A stretch of DNA of 58,092 nucleotides from Desmonostoc muscorum FACHB-395 (GCF_014698035.1 NZ_JACJSF010000047.1:1-58092), one strand, 5' to 3'. Shown: positions 16,256 through 25,929, counted from the stretch's first letter. Notes: generated by a model from the sequence alone, not told the origin. A program made the numbers and translations.

Positions 16256-18049
16256 TTATCTTAGTTTTGTATCGTTTTTTTCTTTCGCCTTTACCTGAGA
16301 TTCCAAAATTGCACCGTAGAGGGGGCTGGTTTCCATCAATTCTTCGTGAGTGCCTTGGGCGACTAATCGACCTTTATCCATCAGAAAAATCCGATCGGCA
16401 TTCTTAACGGTACTAATGCGTTGAGCTACTACAAAAGTTGTACAAGCTTTTTGGCGCATTAAGCCATCTAGTTCGGCTTGAATATGGGCAGCAGTTTTGG
16501 CATCTACGGCCGAGGTACTATCATCCAAAATCAGAATACTGTAATCGGTTAGTAAGGTTCGAGCGATCGCAATTCTTTGTTTTTGTCCACCAGATAAACC
16601 TACGCCCCGTTCACCCACAATCGTCTCGTAACCATCGGGTAAACTGATAATAAAATCGTGCATTTGGGCGGTTTTTGCAACCTCAATCACTTGCTCTAGG
16701 GTTGCATCGGGTTTAGCGTAGGCAATATTTTCGCGGATTGTGCCAGAGAAAAGGGTGGTTTCCTGAAATACAATGCCAATCCGCGATCGCAAGCTTTTGA
16801 GTGTGAAATCTTTGACATCTCGTCCGTCAATGCGAACTGCTCCCCCTGTGACATCATAAAAACGGGCAAGCAGGTTCATAATTGTGCTTTTCCCGGAACC
16901 AGTCATTCCGAGAACGGCGATTAACTCTTTGGGCTTTGTTTCAAAGGAAACTTCTTTGAGAGTTTCAGTGGTGGCTCCTGGATAGCGAAAGGAAACATTT
17001 TCAAAGGTGATTCTACCAACGCAGGTGTCGAATGGAACAGCACCGGGGCGATCGCGGATTTCTACTTCTGCATCGACAACTTCATAGACTCGTTCAGCAG
17101 AAGCGGCTGATTGAGCGATCGCAGGTGCAGCAAATCCAATCAACAAAATAGGTTGGAGAATCAACGCCAGGTAGGAGTTAAACGCCACCAGTTCGCCAAT
17201 AGAAAATCTACGCCCAATTACCTGCGCTCCCCCGTAGCCGAAAACTGCCAGTGTGACAAAGTTACTCAGCAAAAAGATAAAGGGGAAAGTATTATGGATG
17301 GCGCTAATGGTCTTCATGTTTGCCCTAACTAGACCATCATTTAGGGTTGTGTAACGCGACCTTTCGGCTGATTCCCGGACAAAGGCTTTCACTACCCGTA
17401 TTCCTAACAAGTTCTCTTGCAATACGGCATTGAGGTCGCTTAATTGTTCTTGTACTTGGCGAAAAAGTTTATTATTCCGACCGACAAATCTTGCCATCAG
17501 CCATGCTGATATTGGCACTGCTGTTAGGGTAATCAGTGCTAGTTCCCAGTTCATCACCAGCAAAATTACTGCAATAGTTACCAGTGTGACAACTCCACCA
17601 ATGACCTGAATTAAGCTAGTACCAACAAAGGTACGGATTTGCTCAATATCGCTGGTGACACGGGTTAAGAGTTGGGAAGTCTGCGCCTGGTCATGATAGC
17701 TGAAACTGAGATTTTGAATTTTGCTGAAAATCTTGTTTCGCAGGTCATAAGCTACACCCTGAGAGGCTGCTTCTGCTAAATAGCTTTGCCCAAAGTTAAA
17801 TAAACCACGAGCGATCGCGGCGAGTACCATCCAGGCGGCGCTGTACAGCACAACTTGGAGGTTTTTTTGGGTAATACCCTGATCGATTCCCCATCTAAAT
17901 AGTTGTGGGGTAACGGCATTTGCGATCGTCAACAGTAACAGGCTGACCAATGCTCCTAACGAAGTCCATCGGTAAGTGCTTAAACTTTTCAGCACACGCT
18001 GCATTGACTGTATCGACGAAGTTTCCTGGAGTTTTGGTTGCTGAACCAC
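16256..18049 (-). CDS. ABC exporter half-transporter with degenerate ATPase site
   Basis: 597 residues, GTG start with a GAGGGG-like site upstream. Six-helix membrane domain, then Walker A GMTGSGKST, a perfect signature LSGGQKQRIAIARTLL and Walker B ILILDDSTSAVD, in which the catalytic Glu is replaced by Asp. Paired with the downstream gene, whose Walker B is normal but whose signature is LSQGQ, the two would form one degenerate and one active ATP site, as in asymmetric heterodimeric exporters. It is divergent from the EgtD-like methyltransferase gene, with 187 bases between them. Confidence 0.9.
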   Translation of the reverse strand: MVQQPKLQETSSIQSMQRVLKSLSTYRWTSLGALVSLLLLTIANAVTPQLFRWGIDQGITQKNLQVVLYSAAWMVLAAIARGLFNFGQSYLAEAASQGVAYDLRNKIFSKIQNLSFSYHDQAQTSQLLTRVTSDIEQIRTFVGTSLIQVIGGVVTLVTIAVILLVMNWELALITLTAVPISAWLMARFVGRNNKLFRQVQEQLSDLNAVLQENLLGIRVVKAFVRESAERSRYTTLNDGLVRANMKTISAIHNTFPFIFLLSNFVTLAVFGYGGAQVIGRRFSIGELVAFNSYLALILQPILLIGFAAPAIAQSAASAERVYEVVDAEVEIRDRPGAVPFDTCVGRITFENVSFRYPGATTETLKEVSFETKPKELIAVLGMTGSGKSTIMNLLARFYDVTGGAVRIDGRDVKDFTLKSLRSRIGIVFQETTLFSGTIRENIAYAKPDATLEQVIEVAKTAQMHDFIISLPDGYETIVGERGVGLSGGQKQRIAIARTLLTDYSILILDDSTSAVDAKTAAHIQAELDGLMRQKACTTFVVAQRISTVKNADRIFLMDKGRLVAQGTHEELMETSPLYGAILESQVKAKEKNDTKLR

Positions 18050-18236
18050 TAGAATTCACCCCTCTATCTTTGGAAAATTATCTCGCACTTTGATTGTAAA
18101 AAAACAACTGGTCTATGGGGAATATGGAATCTATTTATGATGAAAAGTTTAAATTTCAGTTCAAATTTGGGGACAACGGCATGGGAAGATACATCTTTGG
18201 CAAGCAAATACCGAAGAAAAGCAAAGAACAAGAATA

Positions 18237-19301
18237 ATGGCTCAAAATTTTCATGACAATTCCCAAGTTTCCTCAGAGATGTCAACTGCTATCAGTCGCA
18301 CAGCAAAGCCAAGTTCTGAGTTCTACTCTATTTTTTCGGAAGAAGAAATTTTAGGAATCATCTTTGCTTTAGAAATGAGACGAGAAATCCCATTAAAGTA
18401 TTCTTATAAAGGGAGAGGTGCAAAAATTTGGGATGATTTTTATCAAAAATATATCATTCCTAGATGGTATCGAACATCCAATGTAGAAATTGAGCTTTTA
18501 AAAAATAACTTTAAATACTTTAATGACAATATTAAAAGTGGCGAGAAAATCAATATAGTAGATGTCGGTGCAGGAAACTCTTATCCAGTTAAACACTTTG
18601 TTCAAAGACTTAATAAATTAAATAAGGTCAATAAATATGTTGCCTTAGATATTAGTGAAGAATTACTGAATTTATCAAAAAATAATTTTAAAAAATGGTT
18701 TCCCAATGTTGAATTTATCAGTTCTACAATTGATATAGAAAATAATTGTGTACCAAAAACTTTATTTCAAAATAAAGCTGATCTTGAAATTGACAATACA
18801 GCAAAAATATTTTTACACTTAGGTGTTACTATTGGAAACCATCAAAATAGGGATAAGGTATTCAAAAACTTTAGAGAGAGCATGGGCAGAAATGATTTCT
18901 TTGTGTTCACTAATGAAATTGGATCTAACTCTAAATGGGATGGAAACGTCAGAGGTGGCTGTAAGTATCATGTAGAAGAAATATATGGATGGGTTAAAAA
19001 TAAGATTGGGATTGAATCTGAAGATTGCGAATTGGTGAGAAAGTATGATTTAAAAACCGATAGTATAGTTGCTAATATGAAATTTAATCATGATTACACT
19101 ATAAATTTCAGCCGGATGGGGATAGATAAAAATATTAAAATCTCTGAAGGTGAAGAAATCACTATTTGGCGGCATCATAAACATGAAATGCCTAAGCTTT
19201 TGCAAGAACTAGAACGTTCTGGACTGCAACTTATTCAATATAGTACTGACAAATACAAATCACATATCATGGTAATTTGTAAGGTTGCCAGTAGTAACTA
19301 A
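18237..19301 (+). CDS. EgtD-like (histidine-specific type) SAM methyltransferase
   Basis: 354 residues. The region INIVDVGAGNSYPVKHFVQR (about residues 101-120) is motif I, KYVALDISEELL gives the acidic SAM-binding strand, and HLGVTIGN followed by the MGRNDFFVFT strand fits the DUF2260/Methyltransf_33 family to which EgtD belongs. EgtD trimethylates histidine in ergothioneine synthesis, but no EgtB-like gene is nearby and the substrate may differ. The gene is AT-richer than its neighbours, consistent with transfer. It is divergent from the ABC exporter pair, so a linked small-molecule product and exporter are possible. Confidence 0.65.
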   Translation: MAQNFHDNSQVSSEMSTAISRTAKPSSEFYSIFSEEEILGIIFALEMRREIPLKYSYKGRGAKIWDDFYQKYIIPRWYRTSNVEIELLKNNFKYFNDNIKSGEKINIVDVGAGNSYPVKHFVQRLNKLNKVNKYVALDISEELLNLSKNNFKKWFPNVEFISSTIDIENNCVPKTLFQNKADLEIDNTAKIFLHLGVTIGNHQNRDKVFKNFRESMGRNDFFVFTNEIGSNSKWDGNVRGGCKYHVEEIYGWVKNKIGIESEDCELVRKYDLKTDSIVANMKFNHDYTINFSRMGIDKNIKISEGEEITIWRHHKHEMPKLLQELERSGLQLIQYSTDKYKSHIMVICKVASSN

Positions 19302-19742
19302 CCTTTTCAATTACACGATACCCGAATTTTTTGAGAAGTCGGGTATCTAACTTTTCATGAATGATTGAGAATTGCTATAGATACGATTATGGTAGATGGT
19401 GTCAAATATTTCGACTTCAATACGATTTAGTTAGAGCCAAAACCCTTAAATTGCGTAGGTTGGGTTGAAGAACGAAATCAGCCCTTTCAAGGTAGGTAAA
19501 AAAATTCCTCTTTAATCTCTTTACTCTGTGTTCTCTGTGCCTCTGCGGTTTAAAAGTAATTTTCTAACCACAGAGGCGCAGAGAGCGCAGAGAGAGAAAA
19601 AAAAGAGTTTTACCAGCCACCTTGAAATGGCTAGGAACGAAATCCAACATTTCTGGGGCTTTGTTGGTTTACGCTTTGCTTAACCAAACCTATAACTTTT
19701 CTTAACTGAACCGGATTAAGTTTGACTTGGTTTTTGTATCAA
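19302..19742. other. Intergenic interval with an imperfect inverted repeat
   Basis: No gene recognised. A TCGGGTATC segment after the methyltransferase gene mirrors GATACCCGA (19317-19326 and 19338-19347) and could be a terminator hairpin. The larger inverted repeat at 19521-19595 follows. Confidence 0.45.
19521..19595. repeat. Inverted CTCTGTGCCTCTGCGG-type repeat
   Basis: Left arm CTCTGTGCCTCTGCGGTT and right arm AACCACAGAGGCGCAGAG are near-complements around about 15 AT-rich bases; GAGAGCGCAGAGAGAG continues the right arm. This is the CT/GA-rich palindrome family common between cyanobacterial genes. Confidence 0.65.
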
Positions 19743-19955
19743 TTAAATATACATCAAACGTGGTCTAGGTTGAGGAACTGAACGCCCTAAATCTTTAGCC
19801 GTTTCTATCCATTGCTGTATAACTAATTCTACATTATGCAGGGCTTCTTGATAAGTATCACCGTCAGCAGCACAGCCTGATAATTCTGGTACTTCAGCAA
19901 TAAAGGCTTGATCTAATTCACTCCAGTAGAGAATAATTTCATACCGAAACATCAT
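19743..19955 (-). CDS. hicB: HicB-type antitoxin
   Basis: 70 residues (ATG at 19955 or 19952). The fold is the HicB partial RNase-H-like domain: YEIILYWSELDQAFIAEVPELSGCAADGDTYQEAL, given here only in outline, with the PELSGCAADGDT core and a helix (NVELVIQQWIETAKDLG). HicB neutralises the HicA mRNA interferase. It overlaps the upstream toxin gene by 17 bases, giving the usual hicA-hicB order. No DNA-binding C-terminal domain is present, so this is the short HicB form. Confidence 0.85.
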   Translation of the reverse strand: MMFRYEIILYWSELDQAFIAEVPELSGCAADGDTYQEALHNVELVIQQWIETAKDLGRSVPQPRPRLMYI

Positions 19956-20205
19956 TTTTACTTCCTAGCTTATACTTGATAATCACTGCCCGAACTTGTT
20001 TAATTTGATAGCTTTTGGCTTTGCCTTTTTTATGTTGAAGGTTCAATATTTCTTCAACATCGGCTTTGAAAAAAATACGATGATCGCCACGAATACGTTC
20101 TTCAAAGCCTAGTTTATATAAGAGTTGCCACAGTTGGGCGAAAGGGATGTCTGTATCAGAAGTCCCAGAGAGAATTTTGTCTAAGATTTTGTCTTGCTGA
20201 CTCAC
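19939..20205 (-). CDS. hicA: HicA-type toxin
   Basis: 88 residues with a GTG start. The dsRBD-like HicA core is visible as LWQLLYKLGFEERIRGDHRIFFKAD, with the catalytic His in GDHRIFF (near residue 42). The helix KGKAKSYQIKQVRAVIIKYKL follows. Slightly longer than minimal HicA proteins because of an N-terminal extension. It precedes and overlaps hicB, so the pair is co-translated. The toxin would cleave mRNA when HicB is degraded. Confidence 0.82.
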   Translation of the reverse strand: MSQQDKILDKILSGTSDTDIPFAQLWQLLYKLGFEERIRGDHRIFFKADVEEILNLQHKKGKAKSYQIKQVRAVIIKYKLGSKNDVSV

Positions 20206-20699
20206 GTTTTTCTGACTGCTTTAATGTTTCTATAGTCTCATATTTATTTAAAATCGGGGAATACAAAAGCAAATCTTTCTTTTTGCCCCTTGACTTGTAT
20301 ACGGCTCCACTGATTTACTTTCTTAAAGGAAATCCTAACTATTTGGATGTCACAGATGCTTGATTTAAAGAGATGTTTTGCACTGAGTTTAGGGTTGTTA
20401 CCTCATTTTTAACTATTGTGAAGGTACATCATTTTGCTTGATAGTCATAGCTTGGTTATTTTTCTACAATGCGATCGCTTGTTTATAAAATAGAGAAATG
20501 CGATCGTATACCAGACGCAACAGAAGGTATACCTGGCAAACACGGTGTATTAAACCTAACTTATAACCCTTTTACCCAAATTTACAAGTGATATAGGTAA
20601 CTACAGAGGTCAAATTGTAAAGATTGCTCATATCATAATGCTGAGGTATAAATCCATCTCAGTCAAGGTTGAATATTGAGTAAGAAATATTACGCGAAT
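20206..20699. other. Intergenic interval before the pentapeptide-repeat gene
   Basis: About 490 bases without a recognised gene. It contains two GCGATCG sites near 20470-20505 and AT-rich DNA that should carry the divergent promoters of hicA and of the gene at 20700. No clear consensus promoter or repeat was found. Confidence 0.4.
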
Positions 20700-21470
20700 A
20701 TGAAGAACCGAATTCTAGGTGTAGCCGCATTTTTAACCACGATTAGTTTGACAACAAGCTTACAAGCAGCAAATTCTGAACATATTAGCCAATTATTGGC
20801 AACCAAGCAATGTCAAAACTGTGATTTGACTAATGCAGGTTTAGTAATGGCTGACTTATCTGGAGCTAATTTGAGCGGGGCTAATCTCACAGGTGCTAAC
20901 CTTAGCCGTGCAAACTTGAGCGGCGCAGATTTACGGGGTGCAAACTTGAGTGGCGCTAGTTTATTTGGTGTTAACCTGAGCGAAGCTAAATTTAGCGGGG
21001 CAAATTTGGCGGGTGCTGATTTGAGAAATACTTATCTAGCAAATGCAGAAATGAAGGGTGCTTACTTGAATGGTGCTAACTTCCAAGGTGCAGTTGGTAT
21101 ACCATCACAAATTGCTTCACCAGAAGAATTTTATGCTTTGGGTGTAGCGGAAGGTCAAAAAGGCAACCAACAGCAAGCAATCAGTTATTTTAATCAAGCG
21201 ATCGCTATTAAACCAGAATATGCTGGTGCTTATTTAGCTCGTGGTGTCGCCCGTTACCAAATACTAGATAGACAAGGTGCATTCCAAGATGCCCAAGTTG
21301 CTGAAAAATTGTTTACATCCCAAAACAATGGCCCTGGAACACAAACAGCCCAAGCCTTTATTAAAGAACTGCAAACACCTGTAAATGATAAGGTAAGCCC
21401 TGGTAAACCCAGTTTCGTTGACTTTTTGGGAAGCCTTGGCTCAGTCTTGCTCCAGTTCTTCCCTTTCTGA
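20700..21470 (+). CDS. Secreted pentapeptide-repeat and TPR protein
   Basis: 256 residues from the ATG at 20700 (a TTG 24 bases upstream is also in frame). A signal peptide (MKNRILGVAAFLTTISLTTS, cleavage after LQA near residue 24) sends it out of the cytoplasm. Residues about 40-135 are A(D/N)LxG pentapeptide repeats forming a right-handed helix: ANLSGANLTGANLSRANLSG is a clear run. About 145-215 contain two TPR-like units (EFYALGVAEGQKGNQQQAIS and AGAYLARGVARYQ). The CQNCDLTNA segment before the repeats supplies two cysteines. Probably a periplasmic or thylakoid-lumen scaffold; partner unknown. Confidence 0.85.
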   Translation: MKNRILGVAAFLTTISLTTSLQAANSEHISQLLATKQCQNCDLTNAGLVMADLSGANLSGANLTGANLSRANLSGADLRGANLSGASLFGVNLSEAKFSGANLAGADLRNTYLANAEMKGAYLNGANFQGAVGIPSQIASPEEFYALGVAEGQKGNQQQAISYFNQAIAIKPEYAGAYLARGVARYQILDRQGAFQDAQVAEKLFTSQNNGPGTQTAQAFIKELQTPVNDKVSPGKPSFVDFLGSLGSVLLQFFPF

Positions 21471-21562
21471 GTGCTTTCTTTTTGAGGAGGAGAGTTGAAA
21501 GAATTCATAGCCAGTAAAGGTATTGTAATAAAAGCGATTACTGGATAAAACAAAAAATTTAT

Positions 21563-22756
21563 ATGACCTCAGTTTCTCCTCACAAAAAAGCCAAAGCCTT
21601 AAAACCTACCAGCCGCCGCCCTGCTAAAGAACTTTGTAGCGAGTGCGGACTATGCGATACATACTATATTCACTATGTCAAGGAAGCCTGCGCTTTTATT
21701 AATCAGCAAATAGGCGAACTTGAAGAAGAAACGCACACGCGATCGCGCCATCTCGACAACCCTGATGAGCTATACTTTGGTGTCCACCAAGACATGATGG
21801 CGGCGCGAAAACAGCAGCCCATCGAAGGCGCACAATGGACGGGTATTGTTAGCAGCATTGCGATTGAAATGCTCAATCGCGGCTTAGTTGAAGGTGTCGT
21901 CTGTGTACAAAATACCAAAGAAGACCGCTTTCAACCCATGCCCATCATCGCCCGGACTCCAGAAGAAATACTAGCAGCGCGGGTAAATAAACCAACGCTT
22001 TCCCCTAACCTTTCCGTATTGGAACAGATAGAAAAATCGGGGATGAAGCGGCTATTAGTAATTGGTGTTGGTTGCCAAATCCAGGCGCTACGAGCCGTAG
22101 AAAAACAACTGGGTTTAGAAAAGCTGTATGTTTTGGGTACACCCTGCGTAGATAATGTTAACCGCGCCGGACTACAAAAATTCTTAGAAACCACCAGCCG
22201 ATCGCCAGAAACAGTTGTGCATTACGAATTCATGCAAGACTTCCGGGTTCACTTCAAACATGAGGATGGCTCATCAGAAACAGTGCCTTTCTTTGGTTTG
22301 AAGACTAACAAACTTAAAGATGTCTTTGCCCCATCCTGTATGAGTTGCTTTGATTACGTTAACTCCCTAGCCGATTTAGTTGTTGGCTATATGGGCGCAC
22401 CCTTCGGCTGGCAATGGATTGTAGTTAGAAATGACACTGGTAAGGAAATGCTAGATTTGGTGCAAGACCAGTTAGACACCCAACCAGTTACGTCTAAAGG
22501 CAACCGCAAGGAAGCTGTACAGCAAAGTATTCCCGCTTACGATAAAGGGGTGACTCTCCCCATGTGGGCAGCGAAACTGATGGGTGTGGTTATCGAAAAA
22601 ATCGGCCCAAAGGGTTTGGAATATGCGCGGTTTTCCATTGATTCTCACTTTACTCGGAATTATTTATATGTAAAGCGAAATCATCCAGAGAAATTAGAAG
22701 CGCACGTTCCAGAGTTTGCCAAGCGTATTGTTGATCAATATAAGTTACCAGAGTGA
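21563..22756 (+). CDS. bciB: BciB-type ferredoxin-dependent divinyl (proto)chlorophyllide 8-vinyl reductase
   Basis: 397 residues, the length of the cyanobacterial Slr1923-type protein. It belongs to the F420-hydrogenase beta-subunit family. Iron-sulfur ligands are seen in LCSECGLCDTYY, TPCVDN and APSCMSCFDY. The flavin/ferredoxin-linked enzyme reduces the 8-vinyl group of divinyl chlorophyll precursors, giving monovinyl chlorophyll. The related plant enzyme is 7-hydroxymethyl chlorophyll a reductase, which is a possible but less likely identity here. It is a single gene with AT-rich DNA upstream, following a pentapeptide-repeat protein gene. Confidence 0.88.
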   Translation: MTSVSPHKKAKALKPTSRRPAKELCSECGLCDTYYIHYVKEACAFINQQIGELEEETHTRSRHLDNPDELYFGVHQDMMAARKQQPIEGAQWTGIVSSIAIEMLNRGLVEGVVCVQNTKEDRFQPMPIIARTPEEILAARVNKPTLSPNLSVLEQIEKSGMKRLLVIGVGCQIQALRAVEKQLGLEKLYVLGTPCVDNVNRAGLQKFLETTSRSPETVVHYEFMQDFRVHFKHEDGSSETVPFFGLKTNKLKDVFAPSCMSCFDYVNSLADLVVGYMGAPFGWQWIVVRNDTGKEMLDLVQDQLDTQPVTSKGNRKEAVQQSIPAYDKGVTLPMWAAKLMGVVIEKIGPKGLEYARFSIDSHFTRNYLYVKRNHPEKLEAHVPEFAKRIVDQYKLPE

Positions 22757-23067
22757 TCACACCCTTCAGTGCGGAAAGTTCTTTCTGTTCTTAGACTTTT
22801 GTGCAAAATTTTCTTTAACTAATTCTGGGGGATTAAGTTCATAGGAGTTATGCATTGAAGACCTTAACTTAGATCCCCTTTTAAAAGTTAGGATGTACAT
22901 ACAAGTCTTTGGTAGTACCTAAGATTTATCTCGCAGCCCCTAAGATACCTTGTGATGCAAAAGCTGTCCCTCTCTTTATTAATGAGAGGGATTAAAGATA
23001 GGACAAAGCGAGGATTTTTCTTTTGTTTTCAGCAAACTAAATCAAATTCAATAGTAAAATTACCAAT
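22757..23067. other. Intergenic interval with a small hairpin before the NACHT gene
   Basis: 311 bases without a gene. CCCTCTC (22968-22974) and GAGAGGG (22984-22990) make a 7-bp stem with a 9-base loop in the presumed leader of the NACHT gene; it lacks a T-run, so it is not an obvious terminator. No promoter was assigned with confidence. Confidence 0.4.
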
Positions 23068-25263
23068 ATGGCAGGAAGTGCATCTTGGAGTTATTGGTCG
23101 TTTCATCTTTCACAACTTAATATTGATGAGTTCAAGCAACAAATAACTCCTTTTTTACGTTTGTTTAATTCTTCTTTTGAGCGTGCTAACTTTCGTGGTG
23201 GAGATTTTATTGTATTAAGTGAAAATGAACCTTTACCCTTTGTAGTTAAATGTCATGTTTTTGAAAATCCAATATTGCAAACAGAACAAGCCGTACAAGT
23301 AATCAATTCAATTAATGAATTTTTTAACTCTGGAATTGAATGTGAAACCTACTATGTGATTCATAATCAACAGCATGGTTTCGCAGGTAAAAAATTTGAA
23401 GAATTTATTTTAGCAGTAAATGAATCATTACAACGACTTAAATTTTTTAATAAAGCCAAGGAAGCTAAATTATTACAACGTCAAGATTTTTTACAAGAAG
23501 CAGAAAAAAAACTGAAGTCCATTTTAAATAAAAAACTAAGAGAATATTCAGAAAGATATAAAGCTGATCTACAAGCAAAGCTTCCTTTGAGTAAGTATTA
23601 TATTGCTTCGGTTCCAGTCGCAGAACATGAACTCTTATTTAGAGACTGCGATATACCTGAATTTGAAGAGGTTAATAAACACAATAATCACAAGATTCAT
23701 GAAGTATTAGCTTCTACCGCAAAATCTGTAAGATGGACGTTGTTGCATGGTAAGGCTGGGGCTGGAAAAACTACAGTTGCTCTTTCTGCCAGTACTTCTC
23801 AAGAAAAAGTAAATTTTTTTGTTCGCTGTGATATTTTAGATTTTGAGTCGCTTCAGTCAGGTACAAATAATTTGCTGGAACAAATTATGAAGTCTATGAA
23901 GCTTTTAGATGATGAATTTGAAGAAGCAGATTTAGAAACAATTTATGATCTTGCGGGAGCATCATTATCTAGTATGCTTGAAAATTCTGATGTTTACACA
24001 CTTTTATTTGATGGTTTAGATGAAAACCGATTTTATTCTAATCCTAAAGCAAAAGGACTGAAGCTACTAAGTGATAAACTCACAAATTTTCATTGTCAGA
24101 TTATTTTAATTACAAGGACATCACACTTTGAGGCTTTTTTAAAAGATTTTGATGATGCCTTTACTTCAAAAAATCCGCGAGTGAGGAAAAAAGCAAGAGT
24201 TTTAGAACTTCATAATTGGTATAAAGATAATATTCTTGAATTCATAAATAAAATTATCGCAGATGATGAAGAATGGAATATAAGTCAGTGTGAAAGAATC
24301 AGGGATTTTCAAAAACTAGTTAAAAGCGATGATTATAAAAAATTATATGGAGAGTTGCCACTAAATCCTCTATTTTTAAACTTTATTATTGAAGATGTGA
24401 TTTATGAAGGTTTGCGTTTATCAACTCGACCTTCTCTGATTTATCATTGGATAAGACGTAAAATCACAAGAGATATCAAAGTGACATATCGTTCTTTTAT
24501 AGTTAATAAAGATTCAGATGATTTTAACATTGATAAGGCTGTTGATAAAATCTTATACCTGATGGAGAGCATTGCCAAAAAAATGCTTGAAGAAACAGAG
24601 TATGGTTATGAATTAAAAGAATTTATCAAAACTGAAGTAGTAGAAGAAGAAGCAAAACAAATATTTAATGTAGATTCAGCTTCTATTATAGATATATTGT
24701 TAAATTCTGTACTGATTTCTCAAACACAACTATCTAGGAAGAAATATCGTGCATCTAAAGATAAAATAACTTTTTCATTTAGAATTTTCCAAGAATATTT
24801 TCTTGCCTGTTTTCTTTTTCAAGAAGAAGGCAAGGTTGATGCCTATCCAGAAACAGTAAGAACACTTCATGCAGAAATAAAATCTAATATTGAAAAAGAA
24901 CCCGATACTGATTTTGCGATTTACTTTTTAAATAAGGTGCTTGATTTAAGCAATAATTTTTCTCGCAGTGACTACGCTGGTGAAAGTAAATTTTTACCTG
25001 GAGAAACCGCAACAATTGAAACCAGTCCAACTTCTACTGTCTTAACTGCTGGACAGAGACAACGATTACAAGTAACACTAGATAGACTTCAGGGAGAATG
25101 GGATCTTCGCAGCCAGAAAATTAAGGATATGCGGATAGCTTGTGCTATCGAGACTAGCATAACAGTGAAGTTTCAATTAAAACAGGAGTTGCTTAATGAA
25201 GAGGCAAATTTAGCACATCTGAGTAACGAACTGGAACAGATTGAGCTTAGATTACAACAATGA
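23068..25263 (+). CDS. NACHT-type STAND NTPase with novel N-terminal and coiled-coil C-terminal domains
   Basis: 731 residues. The NTPase core has Walker A HGKAGAGKTT (about 227-236), the NACHT Walker B LLFDGLDEN (about 312-320) with the DGxDE pattern, and the strand QIILITRTS (about 344-352). The NACHT-associated helical segment contains ITFSFRIFQEYFLACFLF (about 570-587). The N-terminal 190 residues look like a diverged restriction-endonuclease-like fold (GGDFIVLSENEP, then VVKCHVF) and contain a charged coiled coil at about 125-170. The C-terminal 75 residues are a helical pair (LQGEWDLRSQKIKDM ... NEEANLAHLSNELEQIELRL) of the type used as adaptor domains in cyanobacterial conflict systems. 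The AT-rich composition suggests horizontal transfer. Probably antiphage or signalling. Confidence 0.75.
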   Translation: MAGSASWSYWSFHLSQLNIDEFKQQITPFLRLFNSSFERANFRGGDFIVLSENEPLPFVVKCHVFENPILQTEQAVQVINSINEFFNSGIECETYYVIHNQQHGFAGKKFEEFILAVNESLQRLKFFNKAKEAKLLQRQDFLQEAEKKLKSILNKKLREYSERYKADLQAKLPLSKYYIASVPVAEHELLFRDCDIPEFEEVNKHNNHKIHEVLASTAKSVRWTLLHGKAGAGKTTVALSASTSQEKVNFFVRCDILDFESLQSGTNNLLEQIMKSMKLLDDEFEEADLETIYDLAGASLSSMLENSDVYTLLFDGLDENRFYSNPKAKGLKLLSDKLTNFHCQIILITRTSHFEAFLKDFDDAFTSKNPRVRKKARVLELHNWYKDNILEFINKIIADDEEWNISQCERIRDFQKLVKSDDYKKLYGELPLNPLFLNFIIEDVIYEGLRLSTRPSLIYHWIRRKITRDIKVTYRSFIVNKDSDDFNIDKAVDKILYLMESIAKKMLEETEYGYELKEFIKTEVVEEEAKQIFNVDSASIIDILLNSVLISQTQLSRKKYRASKDKITFSFRIFQEYFLACFLFQEEGKVDAYPETVRTLHAEIKSNIEKEPDTDFAIYFLNKVLDLSNNFSRSDYAGESKFLPGETATIETSPTSTVLTAGQRQRLQVTLDRLQGEWDLRSQKIKDMRIACAIETSITVKFQLKQELLNEEANLAHLSNELEQIELRLQQ

Positions 25264-25298
25264 AAATTATTCAGAGTAATTACGAATTACGAATTATT

Positions 25299-25929
25299 TC
25301 AATGGTAACTACTAGCTTGACGAGTAAACATTAAGTGATACTGTCCGCCTAGTGCGATGAGTTCGTCATGAGTGCCTACCTAGATAATTTGACCGTGTTC
25401 TAGGACTACTACTCGGTCTGCTAGTTTTGCTAAGGCGAGGCGATGGCTGACTACAACGGCTATTCTCCCCATTGCTAGAGTACGCAAAATGTTGTAAATC
25501 TCGTGTTCTGTTTTCGGATCAAGGTTCGCTGTTGGTTCATCAAGTATTAGTAGTTCGGCTGGAGACAGTCGCAACAAAGCACGAGCGATGCCTGGGTTGG
25601 GCTACGCCTACGCGCAGGGAAGTATATACAAAGCTATTGATGTTAGCGATCGCATCACTTACCAAATTCACCAGCAATGAACCTGCAATACTGGAGAGTA
25701 GCAGAGGTTGGGCAAGTATCAGGGCGATCGAATTCTGCGTTGTTCCCGTACTCAATAAACGGGTAATTTCATCAATGATCGTCTTGTTGAGCCAAATAGC
25801 GATCGCTGGGCCTGCACCACCCAGCAATGTCAAAATTGCCACATAGCGTAGCTCCTTTGGAACTACTTGCATCACCGTCGTTACACTCCGGCGAAATGCT
25901 TGGAATGGAGAAATTTCAATTATTTGCAT
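25299..25929 (-). pseudogene. ABC exporter pseudogene with internal deletion, frameshift and nonsense codon
   Basis: Starts with an ABC exporter N-terminus (MQIIEISPFQAFRRSV, then a membrane helix with ILTLLGGAGPAIAIWLNKTI) and runs to about residue 110 of the membrane domain. It then jumps to GIARALLRLSPAELLILDEP of the nucleotide-binding domain in another frame. More than 300 residues between are missing. Further on, GQII is followed by TAG and then VGTHDELIALGG, so a nonsense codon also interrupts the 3' end. The deletion junction is occupied by a dispersed repeat (25585-25614). The product is certainly non-functional. Confidence 0.88.
25585..25614. repeat. Dispersed repeat copy at the ABC pseudogene deletion junction
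   Basis: A 30-base sequence containing GCGATGCCTGGGTTGGGCTA and CGCCTACGCG. An inverted copy lies at 26043-26072 (27 of 30 bases match by eye, with a 20-base identical block). Confidence 0.75.
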
